Source of the DNA: Anaerolineae bacterium
Lineage (GTDB): Bacteria > Chloroflexota > Anaerolineae > B4-G1 > DUEL01
NCBI GenBank assembly: GCA_029932895.1
Contig: JAOZPF010000061.1
Span: 1-12,579 of the forward strand
Direction of reading: 5' to 3'
Length of the DNA stretch: 12,579 nt
Both the position numbers and the translations under genes were made by a program. This document shows, piece by piece, positions 12,517-12,579 of the stretch. The notes beneath the pieces were generated by a model that had not been told where the DNA came from, did no database searches, and was given only the letters and a program-made list of their open reading frames with translations. Every line of letters begins with the position of its first letter. Within the stretch, counting starts at the first letter, position 1.

Positions 12517-12544
12517 TTGCAATTCCCTATAAACGCGGTACAAT
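12517..12544 (+). promoter_or_regulatory. strong sigma70-type promoter at the window end
   Basis: TTGCAA (12517-12522), a 16-nt spacer and TACAAT (12539-12544, 5 of 6 consensus) predict a start near 12551. The sequence becomes AT-richer here than in its surroundings. Confidence 0.7.
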
Positions 12545-12575
12545 CCGCAAACTCTCAGAGCGCAGGAAACGACCG

Positions 12576-12579
12576 ATGT
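12576..12579 (+). CDS. start codon of the next gene (truncated by window end)
   Basis: ATG at 12576 is preceded by AGGAAA at 12564-12569, an acceptable ribosome binding site about 8 nt upstream, and by the promoter at 12517-12544. Only four bases lie in the window, so nothing can be said about the product. Confidence 0.35.

Overview
This looks like chromosomal DNA from a GC-rich bacterium. The best fit is the phylum Chloroflexota (Anaerolineae-like, perhaps thermophilic). That placement is inferred from gene content: an eukaryotic-type phosphatase/FHA/VWA signalling operon, a TIGR00266/AIM24 protein, tandem Hsp20 genes and GC-rich palindromic repeats. No taxonomic marker other than two tRNAs is present.

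Region 1 (1-4680, + strand) is a compact signalling operon. In order it encodes the C-terminus of a PQQ-type beta-propeller protein, a PP2C phosphatase, a J-domain/VWA fusion protein, a zinc-ribbon/FHA protein, an 80-residue protein of unknown function, an OmpR-type response regulator with no adjacent histidine kinase, and an MglA/CvnD-like small GTPase. Genes are separated by 0-20 nt or overlap, and a clear intrinsic terminator follows the GTPase. A phospho-eraser (PP2C), a phosphothreonine reader (FHA), a VWA scaffold fused to an Hsp70 co-chaperone domain, and a GTPase in one transcript suggest a Ser/Thr phospho-signalling module. The matching kinase may be the truncated first gene. This is the most interesting part of the window.

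Region 2 (4681-5909, + strand) holds two tandem Hsp20 small heat-shock genes, followed by a cluster of GC-rich palindromes. The cluster includes a 28-bp perfect palindrome and a REP/REPIN-like element made of two hairpins in inverted orientation.

Region 3 (5910-8590) has a TIGR00266/AIM24-family gene (+) with its own promoter. It converges on a minus-strand pair, a class I SAM methyltransferase followed by a metallo-beta-lactamase-fold hydrolase. A strong hairpin lies between the convergent ends.

Region 4 (8591-8902) has two minus-strand tRNA-Ala genes, anticodons CGC and GGC. They share a strong promoter upstream and an intrinsic terminator downstream. The tRNA promoter is back to back with the promoter of the next plus-strand operon.

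Region 5 (8903-12419, + strand) is a tight four-gene operon: a HAD-family (pyrimidine-5'-nucleotidase-like) hydrolase, a family I CoA-transferase alpha-type subunit without its beta partner, an EamA/DMT-family permease, and an M24 (Xaa-Pro dipeptidase-like) metallopeptidase. A further strong promoter at 12517-12544 leads into a gene that begins at the very end of the window.
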